Of a stretch of 20,156 nt of DNA, positions 7,091 to 15,413 are shown piece by piece. A program made the translations under genes and the position numbers. Location of the stretch: positions 1-20,156 of IMG/VR virus record IMGVR_UViG_3300048642_000114; one strand, written 5' to 3'. Positions within the stretch are counted from its first letter, which is position 1. Each line of letters begins with the position of its first letter. This stretch comes from a virus. Below the pieces are notes generated by a model that saw nothing but the letters and a program-made list of their open reading frames with translations, searched no databases and had not been told where the DNA came from.

Positions 7091-7362
7091 GACTACAAAC
7101 AAGCCAGTATGATCCTCCTAAAAATAAGTTGGTATGTTTGTCGAAGTGAAGAGCAACATCAAAATCTAAACGTGATTCAGAGGGGGTCCGCTTTATGGAG
7201 TGACACAAAGCGGCGCTGGCATGACCAAGGAAGCAAAGTCCTGCACCTTTCCCATTCGCACAACGCAAAGTTTCGCTATCGCAGCGAATGGCTGCTAAGC
7301 GGGCTGCGACTGCAGCATCCCGACCGCCCATCCAATGTCGGGAGTGGGCCGTGAGCGAGATC
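7091..7362. other. Noncoding junction between the defence-like operon and the phage lysis genes
   Basis: These 272 bases separate two convergent gene sets. There is no gene and no clear bidirectional terminator. The contents are an inverted repeat CCGCTTT (7188-7194)/AAAGCGG (7207-7213), a copy of GTGACACAAAGC (7200-7211), the pair CATTCG (7253-7258) and GCAGCGAATGGC (7281-7292) shared with the left junction, and a 6-bp stem CCCGAC/GTCGGG (7319-7324/7337-7342). GC content rises back toward the flank level across this stretch. Confidence 0.45.
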
Positions 7363-7728
7363 TCACGCGTCCCTCAAGAACCTCCCCATCGCCTCGCGCA
7401 CGTACCGCTCCGCCAGCCGATCCAACACACCATCCCCCGGCACCAGCGCGCGGATCGCATCAGGCACCGACCGCTGAGCGTATCGCACCGCGCGGTGCTT
7501 GATCACCTCGATCCCGGCTTCCGGCCCGTCGATCATTGCGGCCTCAACCCCGGTCATGATGGCCGAGTGCAGCGCGCGCATGTGCTTTTCCTCGATGCGG
7601 ATGCCGGTCGCTGCCTGGAACGCCCCTGCGGCGCGGTTGGCGATGAAAGTGAGGACGGCACCGATGATGGTAAGCAGCGCGGTCTGCACCGCCTCGTTTG
7701 TCAGGAACTCTGACAGAAGATCGAACAT
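7363..7728 (-). CDS. Phage holin (LLH/superfamily-6-like)
   Basis: This 121-residue protein has one N-terminal hydrophobic segment at about 12-34 (TALLTIIGAVLTFIANRAAG), then a charged helical tail. That is the layout of LLH-type phage holins, with one membrane helix and a soluble C-terminal domain. It is the last gene of the leftward late operon, directly downstream of the endolysin gene, which supports a lysis role in the inner membrane. A strong Shine-Dalgarno (AAAGGAAAG) lies a few bases before the ATG. Confidence 0.75.
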   Translation of the reverse strand: MFDLLSEFLTNEAVQTALLTIIGAVLTFIANRAAGAFQAATGIRIEEKHMRALHSAIMTGVEAAMIDGPEAGIEVIKHRAVRYAQRSVPDAIRALVPGDGVLDRLAERYVREAMGRFLRDA

Positions 7729-7755
7729 GGTCTTTCCTTTCGGGATGATGAGGCG

Positions 7756-8469
7756 TCACGCCTCGTTGATGCTGGATGCCTCGGCAGAGGTCATCGCGGG
7801 GAGACCAGGTGCGGGCAGCGGATAACTCAAAGGCCAGCGCCAGGACGCAGGCACAAAGCGGTTCTTGTCGATCGGCACGACGCAGACGCGGTTTTGCTGA
7901 TTGCCGCCCAGGCAGTAGATGCGGTGCGCGTCCTCACCCACGGCAAACGCGACGTGGCCGCCCCCGTTGCGGGTGATCGAGATCACGGCACCGACTGTGG
8001 GCTTGCAGGGCTGGCCAAACTCGCGCCAGTTCAGCGCCCAATAGGGGTTGCGCGCCAGGTCGCCGGTGAACCGTTCCTGCGGCAGCGATAGGCGGATGCA
8101 GGTTTCCACGAAGTCGCCGCACCAGGGGAACCGGGACGGATCACCCAGGGCATGCCCATCGCTGGCCAGCCAGCGGCGCAGAATGCCGTTGTCGCGGCCC
8201 TCGTGCAGCCCCATGCGCTTGTACCCCTCGGCCAGCCAGGGAACCGGCGCGGTGGTGACGGGTGTTTCAGGGGGTTCCCGGCGATGCAGCGCGGCCCAGG
8301 TCAACGGCCCCACGTAGTCACGGGCACGAAACCCGATCGAGCGCTTGAACGCGATGATCGCAGCTGAGGTCCGCGACCCTTTCAGGCCGTCAATCGGGCC
8401 GGGATCGAACCCGCGCTTTTTCAGGGCGATCTGGATGTCGCGGGTGCGTTCGGAGTATTTCAACGGCAT
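7756..8469 (-). CDS. Endolysin: PG-binding domain + TIGR02594/CHAP-like cysteine peptidase
   Basis: The protein is 237 residues. An N-terminal peptidoglycan-binding repeat (about 8-60: IQIALKKRGFDPGPIDGLKG, then FKRSIGF and GPLTWAALH) is followed by a TIGR02594-type papain-like domain. The catalytic set is visible: Cys117 in PWCGDF, His172 in GGGHVAF and Asn190 in LGGNQQN. The start at 8469 was chosen over the in-frame ATG at 8487 because GGGGAA sits correctly upstream of it. No signal peptide is present, so it needs the adjacent holin to reach the cell wall. An intrinsic terminator lies just upstream (8485-8509), so its expression may be partly uncoupled from the tail genes. A short inverted repeat GAGGCG/CGCCTC straddles its stop codon. 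Confidence 0.88.
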   Translation of the reverse strand: MPLKYSERTRDIQIALKKRGFDPGPIDGLKGSRTSAAIIAFKRSIGFRARDYVGPLTWAALHRREPPETPVTTAPVPWLAEGYKRMGLHEGRDNGILRRWLASDGHALGDPSRFPWCGDFVETCIRLSLPQERFTGDLARNPYWALNWREFGQPCKPTVGAVISITRNGGGHVAFAVGEDAHRIYCLGGNQQNRVCVVPIDKNRFVPASWRWPLSYPLPAPGLPAMTSAEASSINEA

Positions 8470-8483
8470 GGCGTTTCCCCAAT

Positions 8484-8509
8484 GCAAAAGGCCCGCGCGA
8501 TGGCGGGCC
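8484..8509 (-). terminator. Rho-independent terminator inside the late operon, upstream of the lysis genes
   Basis: GGCCCGC (8490-8496) and GCGGGCC (8503-8509) form a 7-bp GC stem with a 6-nt loop. Read on the minus strand the stem is followed immediately by TTTTGC. It sits between the coiled-coil membrane protein gene and the endolysin gene, where readthrough would be needed for co-transcription. Confidence 0.6.
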
Positions 8510-8566
8510 GGGTTTCAGATTGTCAGGTGGATCAGGCTGTCACTTGCCGCCCCATTTGTGCGCGCC

Positions 8567-8920
8567 TCAGCGCCGCTTGGATTCCTGCTCCCTGAGGGTC
8601 ATGGTGATGTCGCGCAGGGTGGCTTTCATCTCGTCCAGAGACTTGATGAGCGCATCATACTGCGCGATGGTCCGGGCGCTGCTCACCTGCAGGGATGTGA
8701 TCTCATTTCGCGTCTGCGCGGCTTGGGCTGACAAATTCGCGAACCTGACCAAAAAGTCGGCCTCGATCCGCGCCACATTGTCCTTGTTGTGGGTTGCCTT
8801 GGCGTCGATCCGGTTGAACGCAGTGGCCACTGCCACCAGCATCGTTGCGCCCGTCAGAACTGTAGTGACTATCGAAATCAGATTGCCTCTGGTGAATTGC
8901 TTTTCCATCGTCCGCGCCAT
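8567..8920 (-). CDS. Small membrane-anchored coiled-coil phage protein (possible i-spanin-like)
   Basis: The protein is 117 residues. A transmembrane helix at about 14-35 (VTTVLTGATMLVAVATAF) is followed by a long charged helix at about 36-117 with heptad-like spacing of Ile, Leu and Val. The predicted topology is N-terminus in the cytoplasm and coiled coil in the periplasm. Its place next to endolysin and holin genes fits an i-spanin or other lysis accessory, but no matching outer-membrane lipoprotein (o-spanin) reading frame was found inside or beside it. GAGAGG precedes the ATG at 8920, supporting this start over the in-frame ATG four codons later. Family not recognised. Confidence 0.7.
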   Translation of the reverse strand: MARTMEKQFTRGNLISIVTTVLTGATMLVAVATAFNRIDAKATHNKDNVARIEADFLVRFANLSAQAAQTRNEITSLQVSSARTIAQYDALIKSLDEMKATLRDITMTLREQESKRR

Positions 8921-9000
8921 TCAACCTCTCATGCCATTCTTTGGAGTGTTATTTTGCTATGCGCACTTTGAAGCGTATGGCACCCGACGCCGACCAGAAA

Positions 9001-9846
9001 TCACAGCCCGTAGCGACTGGCCACATAGGCCCGCAGCAGTTCCAGCGTGTCCGCCATGCCGCCGTCCAGCAGGTGACCGGTTCCGAACACCATATCCGCC
9101 AGGTCAAAATTTGTATGGATCGTGCCGCCGGTGCCAGCCGCATTGATCGCGCCATTGATCCGGCGGGTGGTTTGCGCGTTCGCGGCCCCCGCTTCGGTAT
9201 CGGTGGACCAAACAATGCCGTCCGTCGAGATTGCCGCCGTGGCGGCAGAGGCATCCCAGGAGAAATAGACCAGGCCCCATTCGCCTATCACAAGGTCGGT
9301 CTCCACAACCGCCTCTGGGATGGCAGCGCCAGCAGGTGCAACCAATCCCCCCCCAACTGTGAACCGCCAGACCCCGCCGTCACTCGCCTGCAGCAGATGT
9401 GTGCCGCCAATGGGGTCGCCTGCGGACACCTGCCCGCCCGCCACGTTGCGCAAACCGGGATTGTCCTCATCGACATTCAGAACCATCAGTCCCCAGAAGT
9501 CCGACGCGGACAGGCCCTCCACCAAAAAATGATCCTCATTGGCTGATCCGTGCTGTGTGGCGGGCTGGCCAAAGGGCGCAGTCGAGACGCCTTCCGCCAG
9601 ATACGCGGGACGGCGGATCACGGTATCCTGCGTCAGCGCCGCGCCGCCCTTGCGGTTGGCGATGGATGCTACCTGATTGTCAATGACGGTTGTGATATGA
9701 GACGTTCCTGCTGTCAGGATTGGCGTGTGCCAGCGGGTGATATTGGCATCAGCGGCAAATGCGTCTCCGAAACTCGGGACAATCGGGTCATAGATCGACC
9801 CGGCGGCGGCGGCGATGGTGATGCCTGGTGCTTTGAGATTGGACAT
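9001..9846 (-). CDS. Tail-associated lectin-like (LamG/ConA-type) protein
   Basis: This 281-residue protein has no signal peptide. It is rich in Gly, Ala and Thr, with beta-strand character. The second half has features of a concanavalin-like jelly roll: WGLVYFSWDAS, a central DGIVWSTD, and a terminal LELLRAYVASRYGL of the kind that closes many LamG-like domains. It lies directly after the tail-fibre gene, 14 bp away, with a good RBS (AGGAG at 9854-9858). An accessory receptor-binding or fibre-capping role is therefore likely, but this is inferred from fold impression and position only. Confidence 0.7.
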   Translation of the reverse strand: MSNLKAPGITIAAAAGSIYDPIVPSFGDAFAADANITRWHTPILTAGTSHITTVIDNQVASIANRKGGAALTQDTVIRRPAYLAEGVSTAPFGQPATQHGSANEDHFLVEGLSASDFWGLMVLNVDEDNPGLRNVAGGQVSAGDPIGGTHLLQASDGGVWRFTVGGGLVAPAGAAIPEAVVETDLVIGEWGLVYFSWDASAATAAISTDGIVWSTDTEAGAANAQTTRRINGAINAAGTGGTIHTNFDLADMVFGTGHLLDGGMADTLELLRAYVASRYGL

Positions 9847-9860
9847 TGTGGTGCTCCTGT

Positions 9861-12758
9861 TTAGGCCGGGTTGGCGTCAGAGATGAAGGCCCAATCGACA
9901 AGATTGCGGCCGGGTTCGGAAAGGCTGGGGGTGGTGTCCTGATTGCGGATGTTGCCCCATGCGCCAGAACGCCCGCCGGGCTTGCTCACCGGGCCGGTGT
10001 AGGCATAGCGCAGATAGGGCGTGACGGTTGGCGCGCCGGAAAGCGTCAGCTCGATCTTGTTCTGATCGGCTGTGTCACCGGGCAGGATGTCGATTGCGTC
10101 GATGGTTTCACTCTCGCCCACCAGTTCGAAGCCCCAGCCAGGGGCCTGCGGCAGCGTCGTGGTGTCCACAACCAATTCGCTGCCCTGATTGTAGAACGGC
10201 ACCGTGATGGTGCTGCCATCGACCACAAGCGGCCCCGCCGGGCGCACGCCCGTCCAGGTGCCGCCGCTCTCCACGATCCGCTTGACCTTGGCATTGTATT
10301 CGCGATGGACGGCATAGGCCAAAGGCGTCGGGTGAATTTCGTCCACATAGGGCAGAAAGTACCAGGGCGCGGTCAGATAGATGTCGCCGGGGTTTTCGGT
10401 CATCAGATCAAGCTGCGACAGCGACACCTGCCGTCCGTCATTGTCCTCGGACGGGGCTACCTGATCCATCCAGACGGTCACCGGATCATCGCCAAGGTTT
10501 TGCCCGGTGATCGCCGCGATGTCCGACAGATATTGCGTGCGCAGCGCGATGAACAGGTCGATGTATTCCTGCCTGGTCTTGCCGCCATCGGCCTGCCCCT
10601 GCGACCAGTTCCAATCGCGCACGATGATGTTGCGGCCATAGATGGCAGCAACATCCTTGATCCGCTGCAGGGTGATAAGCCCGTTCAGATACGAATTGCT
10701 GCCGGTGTCATCCAGATCGGTGATCGAGGCCCCGCCTTGCCCATGCGAGTACCAAACCCGCGTGATGTTTGGCAAGCCCGCCGCCTGCTCGGAGCGCCGG
10801 AGGAAACGGGCGCAGGCCGGGAAGCCCGTCTCACCACCGTAGAACGGCGACACTTCGGACCATTCGGTCGAGACACAGGGCACCAGGTCGGTGATCGCGC
10901 TGCCGTCAACCAGCTGCGCACCGGTCGAGATCAGACCCGTGCCCGGCTCGGTCGTGATCGGCATCAGGTCATGGTGAGGTGTCAGCGCGTCCTCTGTCAC
11001 AATAGTTGGGAGTTCCAGCGCGTTGGTGTCCGACCCACCGCCGCCGGTCGTATAACTCTGGCCATAGATCGTGACCACTTCGACCGGCCCGCGTGTCTCT
11101 GCCATCGCGCAGCCGGGCGTCACGTCACGGCGAAGAAAATACCGCCGGTTCACGCCTGTTTCATCTGGGCCGCGCGCGGTGAAAAGCGCGGCATTGTGGA
11201 TCTTCACTTCTTCAGGGTCTGCCAGCAGACCGACAGGAACCGCCGACAGGTCCAACGCCCGCTTGGTCTCAAATGTGTAAATTGCCTGATCAGAAAGCGT
11301 CAGCCGCAGGCCGTCCGCATCTGCACCCATGAGCAGCGTCTTGCCATCACCCGCGTAGAGGATCGGCTTGACCACCGCGTAATCACCGCTGGCATCAGGC
11401 GCGGGCAGGATCGCCCCGCCGAACACCATGCGCGCAAAATACGCGGCCAGCGCCGCCCCGTCATACCCCATGAAGGTCGCACCACCGGACCCGCGCAGGA
11501 TCGGCGTGATGCCACCCGCATAGTCGCCGTGGCTGTCCCCCTCAATGGTTGCTTGACGAAACGTGAAGCCGGTTGCCCCGACCCACGCGCCCAGCCGTCC
11601 AGCCGCATCGGCCATGCCCGCCCCGTAGACAAAGGCCACCAGATCGGGGTCCATATTCAGAACAGCCGCGACCTTGGCGTGCTCGGCCCGCTCCATCAAC
11701 GGCGCATCCAGCGCCGCCGGGGTCACGGCCTTCGCGCTCTCAGTGCCAAGACGCACATCCGCCTCGACTGCCGCCGTGACGGTTACCGAAGGGGATGCAC
11801 CCAGGTTGCCGCCTGTCACGGCCAGACCGCCACCGGTCAGGGTCTGGGACTTTTCCGCTTTGGCATCCAGCGCCGCCTGCTGCGGCCCGCTAACCGGCTT
11901 GTCGGCATCGGCCGTGTTGTCCACGCTGCCCAGCCCGACATCCGATTTAGCCAAATTGACTGCACCGGTCTTGCTGTTCACTGAAAGAACTTGCGGAGTG
12001 TAGTCTTCTTTGAACCAATCCGTGCCAAACGTCGTGTCGCTGGCATCATCCACGAGGGCCAAGATTCTGTCGCCAACAGTGAACTCTACGCCATCAACAG
12101 TGCCAGCATCAGAAACAATCCACTGATACCCCGCTTGAGCTGATCCAGATCCCGGAAAGACGCCTAACGACGCATCCCACGCACCTTGCAGCACGATTGC
12201 GGCATCCAAAGCGTTAACGCGTGCATCCAAGGACGTAAGCTCGGCCTGCAACCCCACGACCGTCCCGATTTCCTGGGTGCCGGTATGGTTGGCCCGACTC
12301 AGCAGATTCTCGTCGGTATCGTTCGCTGTCGCGCCGTCGTCCACACCCGCCAACTTCGTCCGCTCTGCCGCCGTCATAACCTTGGTATCGGCGCCCTCCG
12401 TCAGGTCATCGGCGCTGCCCGTGGACGCAATGTCGGCGAGCGCGTCAATGGCCGCGAGAGCGCCAACAAGATCCGTGAACCCAGCCGGAAGTTCCGAAGT
12501 CTTCACCCATGTGTCAGTCTGGTACTGATAGACACCATTCAGCGATGGTGTGGTGTCATCCAGCACAAACCCGGTATCCAGATCGGCGGGACTGGTCGCG
12601 TCGAGATTGGCTTTTGTGTCCGCAAAATACAGCGCGCCGTTGAGTGCGCCCTGCGTCTGCATTTCCCGGAGAAGTTGGGCAAGTTCGCTGTTCTTGACCT
12701 GATGCGTCGGAGACACGGGATCGCCTTCGACAACCGCCGTAACGGATTTAGCCACCAT
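9861..12758 (-). CDS. Phage tail fibre/spike with C-terminal SGNH (SASA-like) esterase domain
   Basis: This 965-residue protein is modular. The N-terminal part (about 1-360) is tail-fibre-like, with the common phage motifs LTEGADTKVMTAAERTKLAG (about 119-138), an SRANHTGTQ block, and VNSKTGAVNL through DVGLGSVDNTADADKPVS (about 260-290). A linker of about 200 residues follows. The region at about 560-830 has the layout of a carbohydrate esterase of the SGNH/sialate O-acetylesterase type: nucleophile block YGQS with Ser568, an SHGQGG element (671-676), WNWSQGQADGG (716-726, the counterpart of the family's W-x-QGE block), and a DEIH motif (806-809) giving the Asp-His pair. A beta-rich tail of about 130 residues ends the protein. 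The likely function is recognising and deacylating host surface polysaccharide during adsorption. An AAGGA RBS precedes the ATG. Confidence 0.85.
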   Translation of the reverse strand: MVAKSVTAVVEGDPVSPTHQVKNSELAQLLREMQTQGALNGALYFADTKANLDATSPADLDTGFVLDDTTPSLNGVYQYQTDTWVKTSELPAGFTDLVGALAAIDALADIASTGSADDLTEGADTKVMTAAERTKLAGVDDGATANDTDENLLSRANHTGTQEIGTVVGLQAELTSLDARVNALDAAIVLQGAWDASLGVFPGSGSAQAGYQWIVSDAGTVDGVEFTVGDRILALVDDASDTTFGTDWFKEDYTPQVLSVNSKTGAVNLAKSDVGLGSVDNTADADKPVSGPQQAALDAKAEKSQTLTGGGLAVTGGNLGASPSVTVTAAVEADVRLGTESAKAVTPAALDAPLMERAEHAKVAAVLNMDPDLVAFVYGAGMADAAGRLGAWVGATGFTFRQATIEGDSHGDYAGGITPILRGSGGATFMGYDGAALAAYFARMVFGGAILPAPDASGDYAVVKPILYAGDGKTLLMGADADGLRLTLSDQAIYTFETKRALDLSAVPVGLLADPEEVKIHNAALFTARGPDETGVNRRYFLRRDVTPGCAMAETRGPVEVVTIYGQSYTTGGGGSDTNALELPTIVTEDALTPHHDLMPITTEPGTGLISTGAQLVDGSAITDLVPCVSTEWSEVSPFYGGETGFPACARFLRRSEQAAGLPNITRVWYSHGQGGASITDLDDTGSNSYLNGLITLQRIKDVAAIYGRNIIVRDWNWSQGQADGGKTRQEYIDLFIALRTQYLSDIAAITGQNLGDDPVTVWMDQVAPSEDNDGRQVSLSQLDLMTENPGDIYLTAPWYFLPYVDEIHPTPLAYAVHREYNAKVKRIVESGGTWTGVRPAGPLVVDGSTITVPFYNQGSELVVDTTTLPQAPGWGFELVGESETIDAIDILPGDTADQNKIELTLSGAPTVTPYLRYAYTGPVSKPGGRSGAWGNIRNQDTTPSLSEPGRNLVDWAFISDANPA

Positions 12759-12782
12759 GGGAGTTTTCCTTGATTTTAGGGT

Positions 12783-15413
12783 TTAAGGTACGAACAGGTC
12801 GTGCGGGCCGTCGGGCGTTCCGGCGACACCGGAGATCGCGATTGGAACAACCCAGAAATAGCCCTGATCGAGTTCGACTGATGCTGCGGTTTCGCGCACA
12901 ACGAAGACGTTATCGACATTGCCAGCCCAGCCAGCGTCACTGACCACGGACACGGCGGTCAGGTTGTCAGGTGCCACCTTCAGGCGGCCCTTGGCCTGGT
13001 CGGAGTTTGCACCCATATCGACATCGGTATCGCCCTCGAGGCGAACGAGAACAGTGCCGCCGGAAGAGCCTGTAATCACCATCGACACGCGCAACTCGGT
13101 GCCAACTGCGATACCACTGACGGCCTGCGTCATGCTGTCCTCTACGCCGGACGCCGCCGTGTCGCTGGCAACGCCGGACCCGATGGACCAACCGCCGCCG
13201 AGTGTCCAGGCGGAGCCATCGTCGAAGCCCCCGTTCTCAACCTCGTTGACCGCAGTGGCATCACCCGCAATCACGTCGAAATCGTCCGACGGGTTGCCAT
13301 CCAGGACGCTGCTGATCGGCACGGCGTCGGCGAAGTCGGTTGTATCGCTGCGGTAGATCCTGACGCCGATATGATTGGCATCAGAGCTTGCCGTCCCTGT
13401 TGCTCGGACACGACCGGGTTCCGCCGTCATTGTCACGCCGGTAAGGTCGCCGACGGGACTGTCATCCGCAATTGCCTGAATGGTCAGAACAGTCTCCCCA
13501 CCACCGACATCTGCGGCCCACTCGGTCGCCCTGCCGCCCCCGGCAACTGTCTGCCATTGCACGTCAAATGTTGCGCCATCAGGAACGATTGCTGAGTGGG
13601 CCAGCAATTCCTCCATATCGACCGTGAAATATTCATAGACAGTCTGTCCCGTGAGGGCATAGCGGAAGCGGAACACCCGATCCGGGCGCGATGGCGCATC
13701 GAATGACGCTGCGAAGCGGACAGCGGCACCCACAGACGTTTGCACCGGCACAGCGGCGACGGTCACGTTTGCGGCAATCTCCAACGTGTTGTCGATGTCC
13801 AGGATCGGTGTCGGCGCAGGTGGCGGGCCCTCTTCCCCTTCACCTAGATCAAACCGATCTGCCTGCATCGGCACCGCCGCGAATGCGCAAGCCTGACCAC
13901 TGGCATCCTCCTCCACGTCGGTGATGATCTCGAAATCACCGGTGAAAGTGTCGTCCCATTCGATGTTCACATTGCGCTTGTTCTTGGCAAGGATACCCTT
14001 GATGCTGGTGCCGAACGCGGCGCGCTTTGTTGGCGCTGATCGCAGCCCGAAGTTCTTTGCCAGCCGCACCGCCTGATTGTGGTTCTGACATCCGGCAATC
14101 GTGATTTTTTGATAGTTCGGCTCGCTGACCCCATCATAGTAGTTTGGGTTTTGCCAAGGCGCTGCTGGCTGTTTCGTATAACCGTGCTCGGGCGAAAGGT
14201 ACTCCACGATCACGCCATCAATTGCAACCTCGCCATCGTCGATTACCTGCGTCTCTGCGGTAATGATGTCCCGCTCGGCTGTGAAGGTCAGTGTCGGGGC
14301 CTCATATACGCCTCCGTTCGCATAGGCGCGACCCTCATCATCATAGGCCACGAACCCCGCGAAAGTGTTCAGGATTTCCCGTTCGCATTCATGGCGGGGC
14401 TTATTGTCTGGGAACGCCACACCGCAACGATATCGCGGGATCGGGCTGCCAGACCGGTCAAGGACCGTTGCATCGAAGGTATCGGCCCGCGCGGCAACCT
14501 CCGTCCAGTTGATTTCCGACATAGGCCGGTCGCGGCCGCGCGAATTTGTGCGGAACCAAGCCCAAATGATTTCCGGGTTACCATCCGAGAATGTCCATGT
14601 GTCCGGGTCATTGATGTCGTGACCAATTTCGCGCGGATCATACATCCGGCTGAAGTTGCCGTAGACCGTCACGGAAGGCTCACCAAGACCAAGCGCCCCA
14701 CGGAAACGGTAGACCTTGCCGTAGTTGGCCAGTGGGACAGCCCGACCCTTGATGATGGAATAGGACACACCGGTCAGAAAGAAGTCTTCGGGCAGATCTG
14801 GAAAGGCGTCGGTGAAAGCGGTGGGCTTGATTCCGTAAGGCGATGACGCGTCTGGAGAGACCGTGAAAATCTGCCAGTTAAGCGTCTTTGTGCCAGTGCC
14901 ATCATACTGATCGTCACGCTCTTTGGAGCAGAACTGATCCGTGGTCACGTAACCGTCCACATCGAGCGCGACCTCTATCCCGTCAAGGAAATAAATCGGA
15001 TCAGATTCCAACTCGCAATCCGCGTGTGTCACGATGTACCAAAGCTGACCGGCCTCGTCATACTCAGCAAAGCATCCCAACTCACCGCCGATAAGGCACG
15101 AACCTCCCGCTTGCCAGCGAGGCGCGTCGTTGAGCCTGGTGTTGACCCGCGCCGCCTCGATGCTGGGCGCAGATGGCCGTGAAAGCGCTGACAGCGCGGC
15201 GCTCACGCCGATGTTCAACAGCAGCGACCCCACCGTTCCGGTCAAAAACGTCCCGACTGCAAATATGCCGGGATAAAGCGCAGAGGCCACCGCCGCCGTC
15301 GTGGCTGTTGTGAAGCCCAGACCGGCAAAAAGTGCGGTGATCGGGTCGGCCGCTGCCGTAGTCGGCATGACAATGGCTGTACTGATCAGCAGCAGCGTTT
15401 TCAAATTGACCAT
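12783..15413 (-). CDS. Large phage tail-tip/host-specificity protein (gpJ / GTA gp15-like position)
   Basis: The protein is 876 residues when started at the ATG at 15413, which has AAGGTG upstream; an in-frame ATG at 15446 would add 11. The N-terminus looks like a signal peptide (NLKTLLLISTAIV, then Ala-Ala-Ala-Asp), followed by an Ala/Gly-rich hydrophobic segment to about residue 80. The middle has tail-hub-like text such as WTEVAARADTFD, RHECEREILNTFAG and GDFEIITDVEEDASGQACAF. Residues about 720-840 look like a CBM4/9-type jelly roll (ENGGFDDGSAW, then GTELRVSMVITG and VRLEGDTD). It overlaps the DUF6950 gene by 13 bp and is followed by the fibre gene, matching the adsorption-apparatus position in siphovirus and GTA clusters. 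Confidence 0.8.
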   Translation of the reverse strand: MVNLKTLLLISTAIVMPTTAAADPITALFAGLGFTTATTAAVASALYPGIFAVGTFLTGTVGSLLLNIGVSAALSALSRPSAPSIEAARVNTRLNDAPRWQAGGSCLIGGELGCFAEYDEAGQLWYIVTHADCELESDPIYFLDGIEVALDVDGYVTTDQFCSKERDDQYDGTGTKTLNWQIFTVSPDASSPYGIKPTAFTDAFPDLPEDFFLTGVSYSIIKGRAVPLANYGKVYRFRGALGLGEPSVTVYGNFSRMYDPREIGHDINDPDTWTFSDGNPEIIWAWFRTNSRGRDRPMSEINWTEVAARADTFDATVLDRSGSPIPRYRCGVAFPDNKPRHECEREILNTFAGFVAYDDEGRAYANGGVYEAPTLTFTAERDIITAETQVIDDGEVAIDGVIVEYLSPEHGYTKQPAAPWQNPNYYDGVSEPNYQKITIAGCQNHNQAVRLAKNFGLRSAPTKRAAFGTSIKGILAKNKRNVNIEWDDTFTGDFEIITDVEEDASGQACAFAAVPMQADRFDLGEGEEGPPPAPTPILDIDNTLEIAANVTVAAVPVQTSVGAAVRFAASFDAPSRPDRVFRFRYALTGQTVYEYFTVDMEELLAHSAIVPDGATFDVQWQTVAGGGRATEWAADVGGGETVLTIQAIADDSPVGDLTGVTMTAEPGRVRATGTASSDANHIGVRIYRSDTTDFADAVPISSVLDGNPSDDFDVIAGDATAVNEVENGGFDDGSAWTLGGGWSIGSGVASDTAASGVEDSMTQAVSGIAVGTELRVSMVITGSSGGTVLVRLEGDTDVDMGANSDQAKGRLKVAPDNLTAVSVVSDAGWAGNVDNVFVVRETAASVELDQGYFWVVPIAISGVAGTPDGPHDLFVP

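Noticed and set aside
9846-11984. 712-codon plus-strand open frame
   Set aside because: Antisense to the tail fibre gene, whose protein has clear phage and esterase motifs; the plus-strand product is Arg/His-rich without recognisable features.
14079-14846. 255-codon plus-strand open frame
   Set aside because: Antisense to the tail-tip gene with no RBS or recognisable motif.
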